Source of the DNA: a bacterium
Lineage (GTDB): Bacteria > Cyanobacteriota > Vampirovibrionia > Gastranaerophilales > Gastranaerophilaceae
DNA length: 64,000 bases
NCBI GenBank assembly: GCA_017542305.1
Contig: JAFXXK010000016.1
Coordinates: 1-64,000, forward strand
Direction: 5' to 3'
Under the pieces are notes generated by a model. The model searched no databases, was not told where the DNA came from, and saw only the letters and a list, made by a program, of their open reading frames with translations. Shown in pieces: positions 16,787 to 24,132 of the stretch (positions are counted from its first letter, which is position 1; every line of letters begins with the position of its first letter). The translations under genes were made by a program, and so were the position numbers.

Positions 16787-18270
16787 GAATTTAATGATGC
16801 CATAAATCTTGCAAATGCAGCTTGTCCCTGCTCATCCCGTTTAAATACTGCCGCACATTCTAACATTTTTATAAATTCATGCCCTGTTTCTGTTTGTATA
16901 ATTTCCATGATATTATCATCAGAAATATCATCATATTCCAGCAGGAAGCTCTCAACCCATGCCGCATGTTTAGCGGTTTTTTCATCGGCTCTCAAATCCT
17001 CGCCGTTGAGAATTTTATGTGCAATTAAATCTAATTCTTCTTTTAAACGCGCAGGAAGTATAGCAAGCCCCAATACTTCCATTAAACCGATATTTCCTTT
17101 TTTAATATGCTGATACTGTGGATAAGTGTGATATAATCCGTCAGGAAACTCCTGCGTTGTCATATTGTTTCTTAATACAATATCCATTTCATATAAATCA
17201 CCCGTTTTTCTTGCAACAAGTGTCACCGAATTATGACTTACACCGCCAATTCTGTCATAGATATTTACGGATTCATCGGTATAACTTTTCCATCTTGAAA
17301 CTATATGATCGGCGCATTTTATAAGTTTTGTATAATCCCTGTATCTCAAACGTATTGTTGATACCGGCCAGTTTAATATACCAATCTGGACATCTTCAAA
17401 TCGTTTAAGGGTATAATATTTTTCAACAGAAGCTCTTGCTATTGCCAACTCCTGATTACCACCCTGAAAATGCTCATGAGATAAAATTCCGCCGCCTATA
17501 ATCGGTAAATCTGCATTTGCACCTACGAAATAATGCGGAAATATGTTAATAAATTCAAATAATTTGGTAATTGTATCTTTATTTATCTCCATAGGTTTAT
17601 GTTCGGAATTAAATGCAATACAGTGTTCGTTAAAGTAAAAATACGGAGAATATGTAAAAAACCAATTTTCATTATTTACGGTTATCGGAATATTCCTTAT
17701 ATTATGTCCTGCCGGATAACCTTCTCTGCCGGCATAACCCTCGTTTTCGGCACAAATCAGACATTTCGGATATTTTACGGCTTCTTCATCGGTCGGGTCA
17801 AAATTTGCACATTCAGGTTTGGTCATATTTATTGTTAAATCAAATCTGCCGTATTTTGAAGAAACAGCCCAGCGGATATCGTTTGTAATAATTGATTTTT
17901 TTACTCTGTTAGAATCGTTTGAAAATTTAAAAAACCAGCTTGTGGCTCTTTTCGGGGTAACTCTGTACATTTTTTTAAAATTATCTATAATCTCATGAGG
18001 CATAGGTATTACCGATGCCATGATTTTTGTTTCTAATCTGTCTTTTGCCTCTTTTGTGTTTTCTATAACATTATGAGCTGCGGCATAATCTGATATTTCG
18101 CTTAAAACTTCTTCCAAATCCACATTTGTATAATCTTCCGCCGGTTCGGTATAGCTGCTTATTTCTGCAGCTTCAAGAATCCTGTTGGTAATAAATGTCT
18201 TATCAAGTATATTTACGAGATTATTTTCGATACAGTACGAAATAAGTTTTTTTATGGCTTCATCTATCAT
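16783..18270 (-). CDS. galT: UDP-glucose--hexose-1-phosphate uridylyltransferase, class II
   Basis: Leloir pathway enzyme that exchanges UMP between UDP-glucose and galactose-1-phosphate. 495 residues, the length of the longer class II (Firmicutes-type) GalT rather than the ~350-residue class I. The substrate region SSKYGRFDLTINMTKPECAN, the CLICAENEGYAGREGYPAGH segment and the active-site GGGILSHEHFQGG (about 262-274, HxH) are all present. GAGGA lies 5-6 nt before the ATG. No galK or galE is adjacent. Last codon shares the CTAG at 16783-16786 with the opposite gene. Confidence 0.88.
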   Translation of the reverse strand: MIDEAIKKLISYCIENNLVNILDKTFITNRILEAAEISSYTEPAEDYTNVDLEEVLSEISDYAAAHNVIENTKEAKDRLETKIMASVIPMPHEIIDNFKKMYRVTPKRATSWFFKFSNDSNRVKKSIITNDIRWAVSSKYGRFDLTINMTKPECANFDPTDEEAVKYPKCLICAENEGYAGREGYPAGHNIRNIPITVNNENWFFTYSPYFYFNEHCIAFNSEHKPMEINKDTITKLFEFINIFPHYFVGANADLPIIGGGILSHEHFQGGNQELAIARASVEKYYTLKRFEDVQIGILNWPVSTIRLRYRDYTKLIKCADHIVSRWKSYTDESVNIYDRIGGVSHNSVTLVARKTGDLYEMDIVLRNNMTTQEFPDGLYHTYPQYQHIKKGNIGLMEVLGLAILPARLKEELDLIAHKILNGEDLRADEKTAKHAAWVESFLLEYDDISDDNIMEIIQTETGHEFIKMLECAAVFKRDEQGQAAFARFMASLNS

Positions 18271-18429
18271 TATGTCCTCTTTTCTTGTTTAAGCCCCATA
18301 AATCTGCATATATTTTAGCATTTATCTGAAAAAATTAAAAGCCTGAAATTTTTATATTTCAATTTGACCGTTTTTGACGTATCGGGCATGTACTATATAT
18401 TTGTGAAGAGGAAATAAGGAGAACACAAA

Positions 18430-18807
18430 ATGAATACGATAGAAAAAATGGAAAATGAATATATGAAAGCCTTAAAAACTAATCCCTGTAATGCATCTCT
18501 AAATAATGACTACGCAGTATTTCTTTATAAATATAAACACGACTACGCAGCTGCACTTATGTACCTGAATCGTGCCGTAAAATTTAATCCCGCAAACAGC
18601 GTTTATATTTCTAACATAAACAAAATCCTAAGAACACAAAAAACAAACACCCGCCGTCGTTACTATATTTTCAGCTTTGTTGTTGCTGCTGTAATGCTGT
18701 GGATAGGGTATAACGGATACACCAACTTTATGAACATATTTTCTCTGTTCGTTCTTATCCAAATAGTTTTAAATTATCAAAATAACCTTTACAAAATATA
18801 TTCTTAA
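18430..18807 (+). CDS. small TPR protein with C-terminal membrane anchor
   Basis: 125 residues. Residues about 8-60 contain one to two tetratricopeptide-like units (NPCNASLNNDYAVFLYKYKH, then DYAAALMYLNRAVKFNPANS), and residues about 80-118 contain two hydrophobic segments. AAGGAG lies 7-8 nt before the ATG and a strong terminator follows. It is probably a membrane-bound protein-interaction adaptor; the partner is unknown. Confidence 0.65.
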   Translation: MNTIEKMENEYMKALKTNPCNASLNNDYAVFLYKYKHDYAAALMYLNRAVKFNPANSVYISNINKILRTQKTNTRRRYYIFSFVVAAVMLWIGYNGYTNFMNIFSLFVLIQIVLNYQNNLYKIYS

Positions 18808-18841
18808 ACTAATCTGTAATTCTAATTATTTATCCACCGAT

Positions 18842-18865
18842 TCCGAACATGGTTCGGATTTTTTT
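18842..18865 (+). terminator. terminator after the small TPR gene
   Basis: TCCGAAC pairs with GTTCGGA around a 3-nt loop (ATG), followed by seven T. Confidence 0.85.
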
Positions 18866-18972
18866 GCGCAAAATGTAACAAAAAATTTACAAAACTGAAA
18901 GAATTTCTAAAGTTTTAAAAAAATTTTCCGTAATAAAAATTACAAGGTTAGAAACTTTAAGGAGCAAAGAAA

Positions 18973-19107
18973 ATGTATAAATATGCTATATGGCCGGGTG
19001 CCTACAGTTTTAAGAATGAAATCGGACTGTTTCTTGAATTTTTCAAAGACAGATTGAAATTCTTAATTAAACAGATTGAAGAAACAGAAAAAGCTATTGA
19101 AAAATAG
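18973..19107 (+). CDS. 44-residue small protein
   Basis: Reads MYKYAIWPGAYSFKNEIG, then an amphipathic helix of aromatic, Lys and Glu residues to the end (final residues KAIEK). AAGGAG lies 8 nt before the ATG (18959-18964), and a good terminator follows at 19194-19216, so the transcription unit is self-contained. There is no membrane helix; the C-terminal two thirds would form a charged amphipathic helix. Function unknown. Confidence 0.6.
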   Translation: MYKYAIWPGAYSFKNEIGLFLEFFKDRLKFLIKQIEETEKAIEK

Positions 19108-19193
19108 GTTTGGCTGTTGATAAAAGGGAATATGAGAAAGAGATAAATATACTCGATATAAGTGTTCAAAAAGAGAGTTTACTATGTGGTTCT

Positions 19194-19216
19194 GACCGGC
19201 AAAGTCCGGTCTTTTT
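19194..19216 (+). terminator. terminator after the 44-residue small protein
   Basis: GACCGG pairs with CCGGTC around a 6-nt loop, followed by five T. Confidence 0.8.
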
Positions 19217-19223
19217 GTTATGT

Positions 19224-19874
19224 TTACGGGGTGAATAAAGCTATAATATCATCTTTTGTCAAATTCGGATTTATTTCTTTTATCGTGGTTATGCCTGAAG
19301 CATCCACATGCTCATGAAAAATTTTCTCCAGCAATTCTCTGTTACAATCATATAAGATTGAACCGTGCTGCAAAATATACCCCTGTTTTCGGCATTGCGC
19401 GGAGCCTATTAATTTTTTCCCCTCGTAACAAAGGTCTGCTCCCGTTGAAATAAGCATACAATAATCGTATTTGGTATCAATTTTTTTCCCGCCGCCAAAA
19501 TCAAGTTCTATCCCGATTTGCTTAAATTTATCAATTAAAATTTGTGAAATTTCTATATAAGATTTAACGACATTTTCTCCGTGCTTCAAATAACTTGTTG
19601 GACAAACAAAACTATATGTGATTTCATCATCATGCAATAATGCCCTGCCGCCGGTCAGACGTCTTACAACATCGACATTAATCTCTTTTAAAAAACCGGT
19701 ATCAAGAAAATTATCCGATTGATTTTTCCCTAAAGAAATACATGCGGGTGACCAGCCGTATAGTCTGAATATCGGCTCATTTGACTGCTCAGAGATTGCG
19801 GTTTCCAGCAGCTCATTGTCAATTCTCATATTTTCCGCACCTGAATTAATGCTGTATGGGATAAATTTAACCAT
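19224..19874 (-). CDS. lipoate-protein ligase / octanoyltransferase family (LplA/LipM-like)
   Basis: Attaches or transfers lipoyl or octanoyl groups to lipoyl domains. 216 residues of the biotin/lipoate ligase fold. The RRLTGGRALLHDDE motif (about 70-83) matches the family RRxTGGGAVxHD, with the third Gly replaced by Arg. KLIGSAQCRKQGYILQHGS (about 155-173) is like LipM. The short length, without the accessory domain of LplA, favours an octanoyltransferase. It overlaps the upstream gene in TAATG, so translation is probably coupled to a secreted-protein gene, an unexpected partner. Confidence 0.75.
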   Translation of the reverse strand: MVKFIPYSINSGAENMRIDNELLETAISEQSNEPIFRLYGWSPACISLGKNQSDNFLDTGFLKEINVDVVRRLTGGRALLHDDEITYSFVCPTSYLKHGENVVKSYIEISQILIDKFKQIGIELDFGGGKKIDTKYDYCMLISTGADLCYEGKKLIGSAQCRKQGYILQHGSILYDCNRELLEKIFHEHVDASGITTIKEINPNLTKDDIIALFTP

Positions 19875-20761
19875 TATAAATCATTCTCTCTCTTGGTCAA
19901 ATTCTTTTCAAACTGTTCAAAAACTTCATTCCCGACAAACTGCTCTAATGCGGCTCTTTTTGTATAAAAGTCGGAGCGGGCTTTTACCTGTTCATCAAGT
20001 GCCGTTCTGTAATATGCATCCGTAATAAGAACTATTTCTCTTGACAGGCTTTGTGCAGATTCATAATATCTTTTTCTCTGGTCGGCTATTTGGGTTGTTA
20101 AATCAAGTTGTTTTTTCGCAGCCATATAATCCTGATACAAATCTACCGTCAACTGTTGCAAATCTTCGATTTTTCGGATCAACATAATCATATCTGCATC
20201 GGTAACTTTTGTATATTTATAATTTAAGGCTTTTGTATCCTGACCCATAATACTAAAGATATTACTGCCTAACATAGAACCTGCGGCTATCACCGGATTA
20301 CCTACTCCTGCACCGACAAGAGTTGACATACTCGCGATTGTCATAAGAACTTTTTTTACGGAATGTTCATTTGGTTTTCCCTCATCAGGATTTGCAAGTT
20401 TATACAAGGCAAAATTAATCGTATCGCTTTTTGATGCGGCACCCTGCCAAAGAAGTGTCAAATCCTCATACATATCGGTTTCATCTAATTCCAGCTCTTT
20501 TGAAATCTCTTTGGACATTCTTTTAATACTCAAATCCGCATAAGTTAAATCTTCGGTATCAATTTGAGATTTATCGGCTTTAAAAGAATCCTCATAAATA
20601 TTTTGTTTAATTTCAACATATTTCTTTTCGGGGTCATCGGTTAAACCGACACGAAAAGACGGTTCTCTGACATTTGCTTCATTTATGTCTTTTAATTCGA
20701 CATCAGCAAATGCCGGCATACACATCAAAGAAAGGAGGAATACTGCTAAAAGTTTCTTCAT
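19874..20761 (-). CDS. secreted coiled-coil protein, paralogue of the upstream gene
   Basis: 295 residues with a signal peptide (about 1-19, ending AFA). A Gly/Ala-rich hydrophobic centre (about 138-170, STLVGAGVGNPVIAAGSMLG) is followed by two long helices (about 185-285). The last part, KARSDFYTKRAALEQFVGNE, resembles the helix end of TolC-type hairpins. It shares the same layout and conserved spots (LLWQG, FALYKLANP, MIMLIRKIEDLQ) with the next gene upstream. The genes overlap by 4 nt (ATGA) and form one operon with the lipoate-type enzyme. A periplasmic or envelope structural role is inferred. Confidence 0.6.
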   Translation of the reverse strand: MKKLLAVFLLSLMCMPAFADVELKDINEANVREPSFRVGLTDDPEKKYVEIKQNIYEDSFKADKSQIDTEDLTYADLSIKRMSKEISKELELDETDMYEDLTLLWQGAASKSDTINFALYKLANPDEGKPNEHSVKKVLMTIASMSTLVGAGVGNPVIAAGSMLGSNIFSIMGQDTKALNYKYTKVTDADMIMLIRKIEDLQQLTVDLYQDYMAAKKQLDLTTQIADQRKRYYESAQSLSREIVLITDAYYRTALDEQVKARSDFYTKRAALEQFVGNEVFEQFEKNLTKRENDL

Positions 20762-21573
20762 TTTGCCCCTCCTGCGTTATAAAGAGTTGTATTGTAGTTG
20801 TACTGATACAAATGTAACCCGTCAACAACCTTTTTGCCCGCCAACCTCTGAAGTTCTAGGTGATATTTTTTTGCCTGTTCAAGATAATACAACTCCTGCA
20901 TGTGCATATTATCATACAGAGATGAGGATATGGTTATTTCAAGCAAATCGTCCTCTTCCATGGCTTTTCCGAAATTTCTGTTATACAACAATAATCTTGA
21001 ACGGGTTTCCTTTAACTGAGAAAGAGAATTTTTATAATTATAGTATGCCGTAATAATTCTATCCTGCAGATTTTCAACCAGACTTGCCAATTCAATCATC
21101 TCGGTATCCGTCAAAGGAACTTCTGTCGGCACATTCTTTTTATTGATTAAGTTCTGCGCTAATCTGCCTGCAGCAAAAGCTGACGTCTGGGTAAGATAAT
21201 TCCCGCCCATAAAAGCAGGTGCAAAAGAAGCTCCGGCAATAAGAGCCGACATTGTCTTTGACATAAGTGATGAATGGATTCTTCTTTGGCTTTCCGGAGT
21301 TGCAAGCTTTTTCAGGGCAAATCCTATGACCTGATTATTATCTACAGTACCTTTCCACAAAGCTTCTATATCTTCGAGGTCTTTTTCATGCTGTTTGTTA
21401 ATTATTTCCTGCAATGCGGTATCGTCATTAACCATTAACGAACCTTTATAATTAACATCGGATTTTGGAAGCTCCAGTTGAACCGGAGTATAGTCGTCCA
21501 GAAAAATATCCTCTGCATACCCCAAATTAACCGTTAAACAAAATATAATCGATAACAATAATATCTTCTTCAT
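20758..21573 (-). CDS. secreted coiled-coil protein, first paralogue of the pair
   Basis: 271 residues from the ATG at 21573. The longer frame from 21609 would put a hydrophilic stretch before the signal peptide (MKKILLLSIIFCLTVNLGYA). TGT-TATAAA (21588-21580) ends 6 nt before this ATG and predicts a leaderless mRNA. The layout matches its downstream paralogue: LEDIEALWKG, FALKKLATP, a Gly/Ala hydrophobic centre (about 113-145), then MIELASLVENLQDRIITAYY and a second long helix ending LELQRLAGKK. Function unknown. Confidence 0.6.
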   Translation of the reverse strand: MKKILLLSIIFCLTVNLGYAEDIFLDDYTPVQLELPKSDVNYKGSLMVNDDTALQEIINKQHEKDLEDIEALWKGTVDNNQVIGFALKKLATPESQRRIHSSLMSKTMSALIAGASFAPAFMGGNYLTQTSAFAAGRLAQNLINKKNVPTEVPLTDTEMIELASLVENLQDRIITAYYNYKNSLSQLKETRSRLLLYNRNFGKAMEEDDLLEITISSSLYDNMHMQELYYLEQAKKYHLELQRLAGKKVVDGLHLYQYNYNTTLYNAGGAK

Positions 21574-21687
21574 AACAAATTTATAACACAAGCAAAAGAA
21601 TAAATCCAACGATTGATATTTTATAAATCCAAAGATTGTTCTATTAAACCCGAAAAATCGCTAGAATATTTACTAAGAGAGGTCGTT

Positions 21688-22434
21688 TTGGAAGAGAACA
21701 GAGAAAAAGCGAAATATATGTCAAAGCCGAATTTGAGAGCTGTTAAAAAGTTTTCAACAGAAGCCGATAAATTAAGAGAGCAAAGTATGTACAAAGATGC
21801 GGTTGCTATCTATCTTAATGCTATTCTTATCGACAGAAATGATGTGAATTCATACTACGGATTAGGCTTGTGCTACAAATCTCTCGGAAACTATGCAAAA
21901 GCAATTAAGACTTTAGAAAAAGCTACCGAACTTAAACCGGATTTTTATGAAGCTTTTTACGAATTGGGTATCTGCCACCTTTTAGAGGGTATTCCCTGCG
22001 GAGCTATAAAGAATTTTGTATGTGCAATCAGAATTAACCCTGAAAATCCGAGTGCAATTTTACAGCTTGGGGTTGCGCATGAGCTATGTGAAGAAGAAGA
22101 CATGGCTTTGATGATTTATCAGAAGTTAATAGAAAATACTCCGAATTATATTAAAGCATACGAACATAAATCAAGACTTCTCATGAAATTAAAACGCTAT
22201 AAGGAAGCATGCGCAGTACTTATAAATCTTATAAAAATTGTACCGACATACGCAGATGCATATTTGGGTATTGCAACCTGTCTTGAAAAAACAGGCAACA
22301 AATCGGATGCACAAAGATATTACCGCAAGTTTATTAACCAAAGACCGCAGCTAAATCAGGCACAGTTTGCAAAAAACAGATTAAAAGATTTAAAACAAAA
22401 ATCCAAAAATATCGGTTATTTAAGTTTGGTATAA
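21688..22434 (+). CDS. TPR-repeat protein
   Basis: 248 residues from a TTG at 21688 preceded by AGAGAGG. The frame is open from 21613, but no ribosome site supports that earlier TTG. Four to five tetratricopeptide units run from about 25 to 225 (AVAIYLNAILIDRNDVNSYY, AKAIKTLEKATELKPDFYEA, GAIKNFVCAIRINPENPSAI and onward). No signal peptide. Such proteins act as interaction scaffolds. It is divergent from the secreted paralogue operon. Confidence 0.7.
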   Translation: MEENREKAKYMSKPNLRAVKKFSTEADKLREQSMYKDAVAIYLNAILIDRNDVNSYYGLGLCYKSLGNYAKAIKTLEKATELKPDFYEAFYELGICHLLEGIPCGAIKNFVCAIRINPENPSAILQLGVAHELCEEEDMALMIYQKLIENTPNYIKAYEHKSRLLMKLKRYKEACAVLINLIKIVPTYADAYLGIATCLEKTGNKSDAQRYYRKFINQRPQLNQAQFAKNRLKDLKQKSKNIGYLSLV

Positions 22435-22435
22435 A

Positions 22436-22915
22436 CTAACGTTTTGCGTATTTTAGAAACGTCTGAACTTTTGTCTGCATAAGTTCTTCGACTATTTTCC
22501 ATTGTCCGTCGGACTGTTTTTTCACAATCATATAAAATCTGAGTTTATATTTTTCGCCTGACGGCTGACGCATAGCCGAAATTTTAATACCTTTATCGGT
22601 TTTTGCCGTCGTAATATTTGTATAATTATTTTTGTATTGTCTGAGTTTTGCCGCTTTACTTCCGATTTTGAGTTGTCTTATGTAAGTATCCGTATCCGCC
22701 TCAACATCAACAAGCTCCCCCTCAGGGGTGATAACCTGCCTTATAATTTTTGCATCAGGTGAATACATATCCAATATTGAAGAACTGTATGAATTTGCCG
22801 CATTGACATAGTGCCTGAAAAATTTTAAGGCATCTGCATTTTCATCCGCAAGCACAGGACTGTTTATAAACCAGAAAACACTTATAAGCACAGCAAAGAA
22901 TAAAAAACGTTTCAT
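22436..22915 (-). CDS. secreted NTF2-like protein
   Basis: 159 residues from the ATG at 22915, chosen because AGGAG lies 5 nt upstream; the frame extends to 22963 without support. A signal peptide (about 1-22, ending VLA) is followed by a domain with helix FFRHYVNAANSYSSSILDMY and strands ending KYKLRFYMIVKKQSDGQWKI. This is the layout of NTF2/SnoaL-like pockets. Periplasmic location is inferred; the ligand is unknown. Confidence 0.6.
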   Translation of the reverse strand: MKRFLFFAVLISVFWFINSPVLADENADALKFFRHYVNAANSYSSSILDMYSPDAKIIRQVITPEGELVDVEADTDTYIRQLKIGSKAAKLRQYKNNYTNITTAKTDKGIKISAMRQPSGEKYKLRFYMIVKKQSDGQWKIVEELMQTKVQTFLKYAKR

Positions 22916-22973
22916 AAAAACTCCTTTTTGAACTATCAAATCAGAGTTTAAATTATTTATCATAACTTTTCAT

Positions 22974-23012
22974 CCGAAAAAACGGCTAGGGAAACCTATC
23001 CATAAGTTTCGG
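22974..23012 (-). other. two-part hairpin between a prepilin gene and an NTF2-like gene
   Basis: CCGAAA (22974-22979) can pair with TTTCGG (23007-23012), enclosing an inner stem of GGxTAGG with CCTAxCC around AAA. No T run follows on either strand, so it is not a standard terminator. It could be an RNA-processing or decay signal. I do not recognise a riboswitch. Confidence 0.35.
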
Positions 23013-23047
23013 GAAAATAGTCTGGCAAGCACCATACTGCTATATTA

Positions 23048-23818
23048 TTAATTACATTTTTTCTTCGGTCCGTTAAGTTGAAGTCCTGAACATTTTAAGT
23101 ATTCAAAATTTTCCTGCTGAAGCACCCACGCAGCACAACCTATACCCTGACCGTTCGGATTACAGTCAGTATCAAAAAGACGTTCTGTTCCTTCTATTCC
23201 GGTAGGTAGTACCCTGTCATTAACGACAACAAATTCAAATAAATCTTTACCCCACATATTAGGAGGATTTTCTCCGTTTACATCATAAAAAATTGCAGAT
23301 AATAAACTTGGATTCACCCTCCTAAACCATATACATGATCCGTCATTTAGTAATACTCTGTATGCGGCAGTACCGCCATAATTATAATTTGTTGCATTAG
23401 ACCCTGATAAATATTTATAAGTTCCGCTGTTAACACAACCAGGTTTATCCGTGCCACAGTCTTTTGATATATGTAAATACGGAACAAATACTGCGGCAAT
23501 TTCTTGTGCGGCTTCTGCATTATGAGCTTGAGTATTTCCTAGTTTAATTTCATCCAGTGCTTTGTTCATCAGGTATGCCTGTTGGAGGGTTGAATACATC
23601 TTTTTTAATTTTGTTATGGTCGCTTTATCATGATAATTTTGAATAAGAGTAGGTAATGTCAAAGCTGCAACAACACCGATAATACCGAGGGTAATTAAAA
23701 CTTCGGCGAGAGTGAAGGCAGCTTTCTTTTTGCCCTCTCCTAGGGGTGAGGGTAGAAAATCAATTTGAGCACTGCGAAAATTAGATTTTCGGGAGGGGGT
23801 TGTACATATTGTTTTCAT
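23048..23818 (-). CDS. type IV prepilin-like (pseudopilin) protein
   Basis: Exported pilin-like protein processed by prepilin peptidase. From the ATG at 23818 (AGGAG 4 nt upstream) it has 256 residues with a 34-residue leader. The cleavage/methylation segment KKKAAFTLAEVLITLGIIG has Ala in place of the usual Gly at -1, Phe at +1 and Glu at +5, followed by a hydrophobic helix (GVVAALTLPTLIQNY). The C-terminal domain holds Cys pairs (CGTDKPGC and the final KCSGL...KKKCN). The frame stays open upstream through a G tract to 24022, so a much longer protein is possible (see 23819-24026). Role in a type IV pilus or secretion pseudopilus is inferred. Confidence 0.75.
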   Translation of the reverse strand: MKTICTTPSRKSNFRSAQIDFLPSPLGEGKKKAAFTLAEVLITLGIIGVVAALTLPTLIQNYHDKATITKLKKMYSTLQQAYLMNKALDEIKLGNTQAHNAEAAQEIAAVFVPYLHISKDCGTDKPGCVNSGTYKYLSGSNATNYNYGGTAAYRVLLNDGSCIWFRRVNPSLLSAIFYDVNGENPPNMWGKDLFEFVVVNDRVLPTGIEGTERLFDTDCNPNGQGIGCAAWVLQQENFEYLKCSGLQLNGPKKKCN

Positions 23819-23928
23819 GAAACTCCTGCGAGCGAAGCTTATAATGTCGTGGCTCAGCCACCCCCCTCTTAGATTTCTAAGTTCGCTATCGCTCACTAAG
23901 AAATCTTGTTCTCCCCCTTGGAGAGAAC
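23733..23928 (-). repeat. series of five short palindromes inside the prepilin leader region
   Basis: Inverted repeats at 23733-23752 (CCCTC with GAGGG and CCTAGG core), 23775-23791 (CGAAAAT-tag-ATTTTCG), 23849-23861 (GTGGCT-c-AGCCAC), 23871-23906 (AGATTTCT...AGAAATCT) and 23908-23928 (GTTCTC...GAGAAC). All lie in the open prepilin frame. The last is shared with the 45.3 kb prepilin locus; the first four have no counterpart there. Confidence 0.7.
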
Positions 23929-24026
23929 TTGTTATTGTATTCTGCGAAGCAGTATCAAAACCCTCGAAACGCTTGCTATGAGAGGCTGCCCCCCCCCCTA
24001 AATGCCTTAAATGCAGATGTAGTCAT
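23819..24026 (-). other. out-of-frame upstream start and G tract of the prepilin locus
   Basis: ATG at 24026 (minus strand) has GGAGG 9 nt upstream and a TTGACA/CATAAT promoter. Nine codons later comes a run of 10 G (23998-23989). As given, this frame stops after 16 codons at TAG. The prepilin frame is open from 24022 down to 23048 and contains no ATG, GTG or TTG before 23896. With 9 or 12 G the ATG at 24026 would be fused to the prepilin, giving a 103-residue leader (9 G). Confidence 0.65.
23903..23946 (-). repeat. 44-bp module shared with the 45.3 kb prepilin locus
   Basis: The minus-strand sequence differs from 45386-45429 at 2 of 44 positions. In the prepilin frame it encodes SQNTI(T/I)SS(L/R)QGGEQD at both loci and contains a 9-bp hairpin with loop AAG. 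Confidence 0.9.
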
Positions 24027-24052
24027 AGTTTTAATCCTCCAGCTATATTACC

Positions 24053-24080
24053 ATTATGTCATATTTTTTGAGTTTGTCAA
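24053..24080 (-). promoter_or_regulatory. promoter of the G-tract prepilin locus
   Basis: On the minus strand TTGACA (24080-24075), 16 bp, CATAAT (24058-24053). The leader to the ATG at 24026 is about 20 nt and holds GGAGG (24040-24036). Confidence 0.65.
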
Positions 24081-24117
24081 GTGTAGAATTTACATATAGT
24101 CACTTATTTTCAAATTG

Positions 24118-24126
24118 TGCTAAAAT
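24118..24126 (+). promoter_or_regulatory. extended -10 of recG, leaderless arrangement
   Basis: TGC-TAAAAT ends exactly 6 nt before the recG ATG at 24133, so the transcript should start at or next to the A of the start codon. No Shine-Dalgarno is present. Confidence 0.6.
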
Positions 24127-24132
24127 CTGATT

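Noticed and set aside
22974-23045. Cyclic-di-GMP riboswitch near the prepilin gene
   Set aside because: The AGGGAAACC phrase is suggestive, but the conserved core of the family is missing and it lies downstream, not upstream, of the prepilin.
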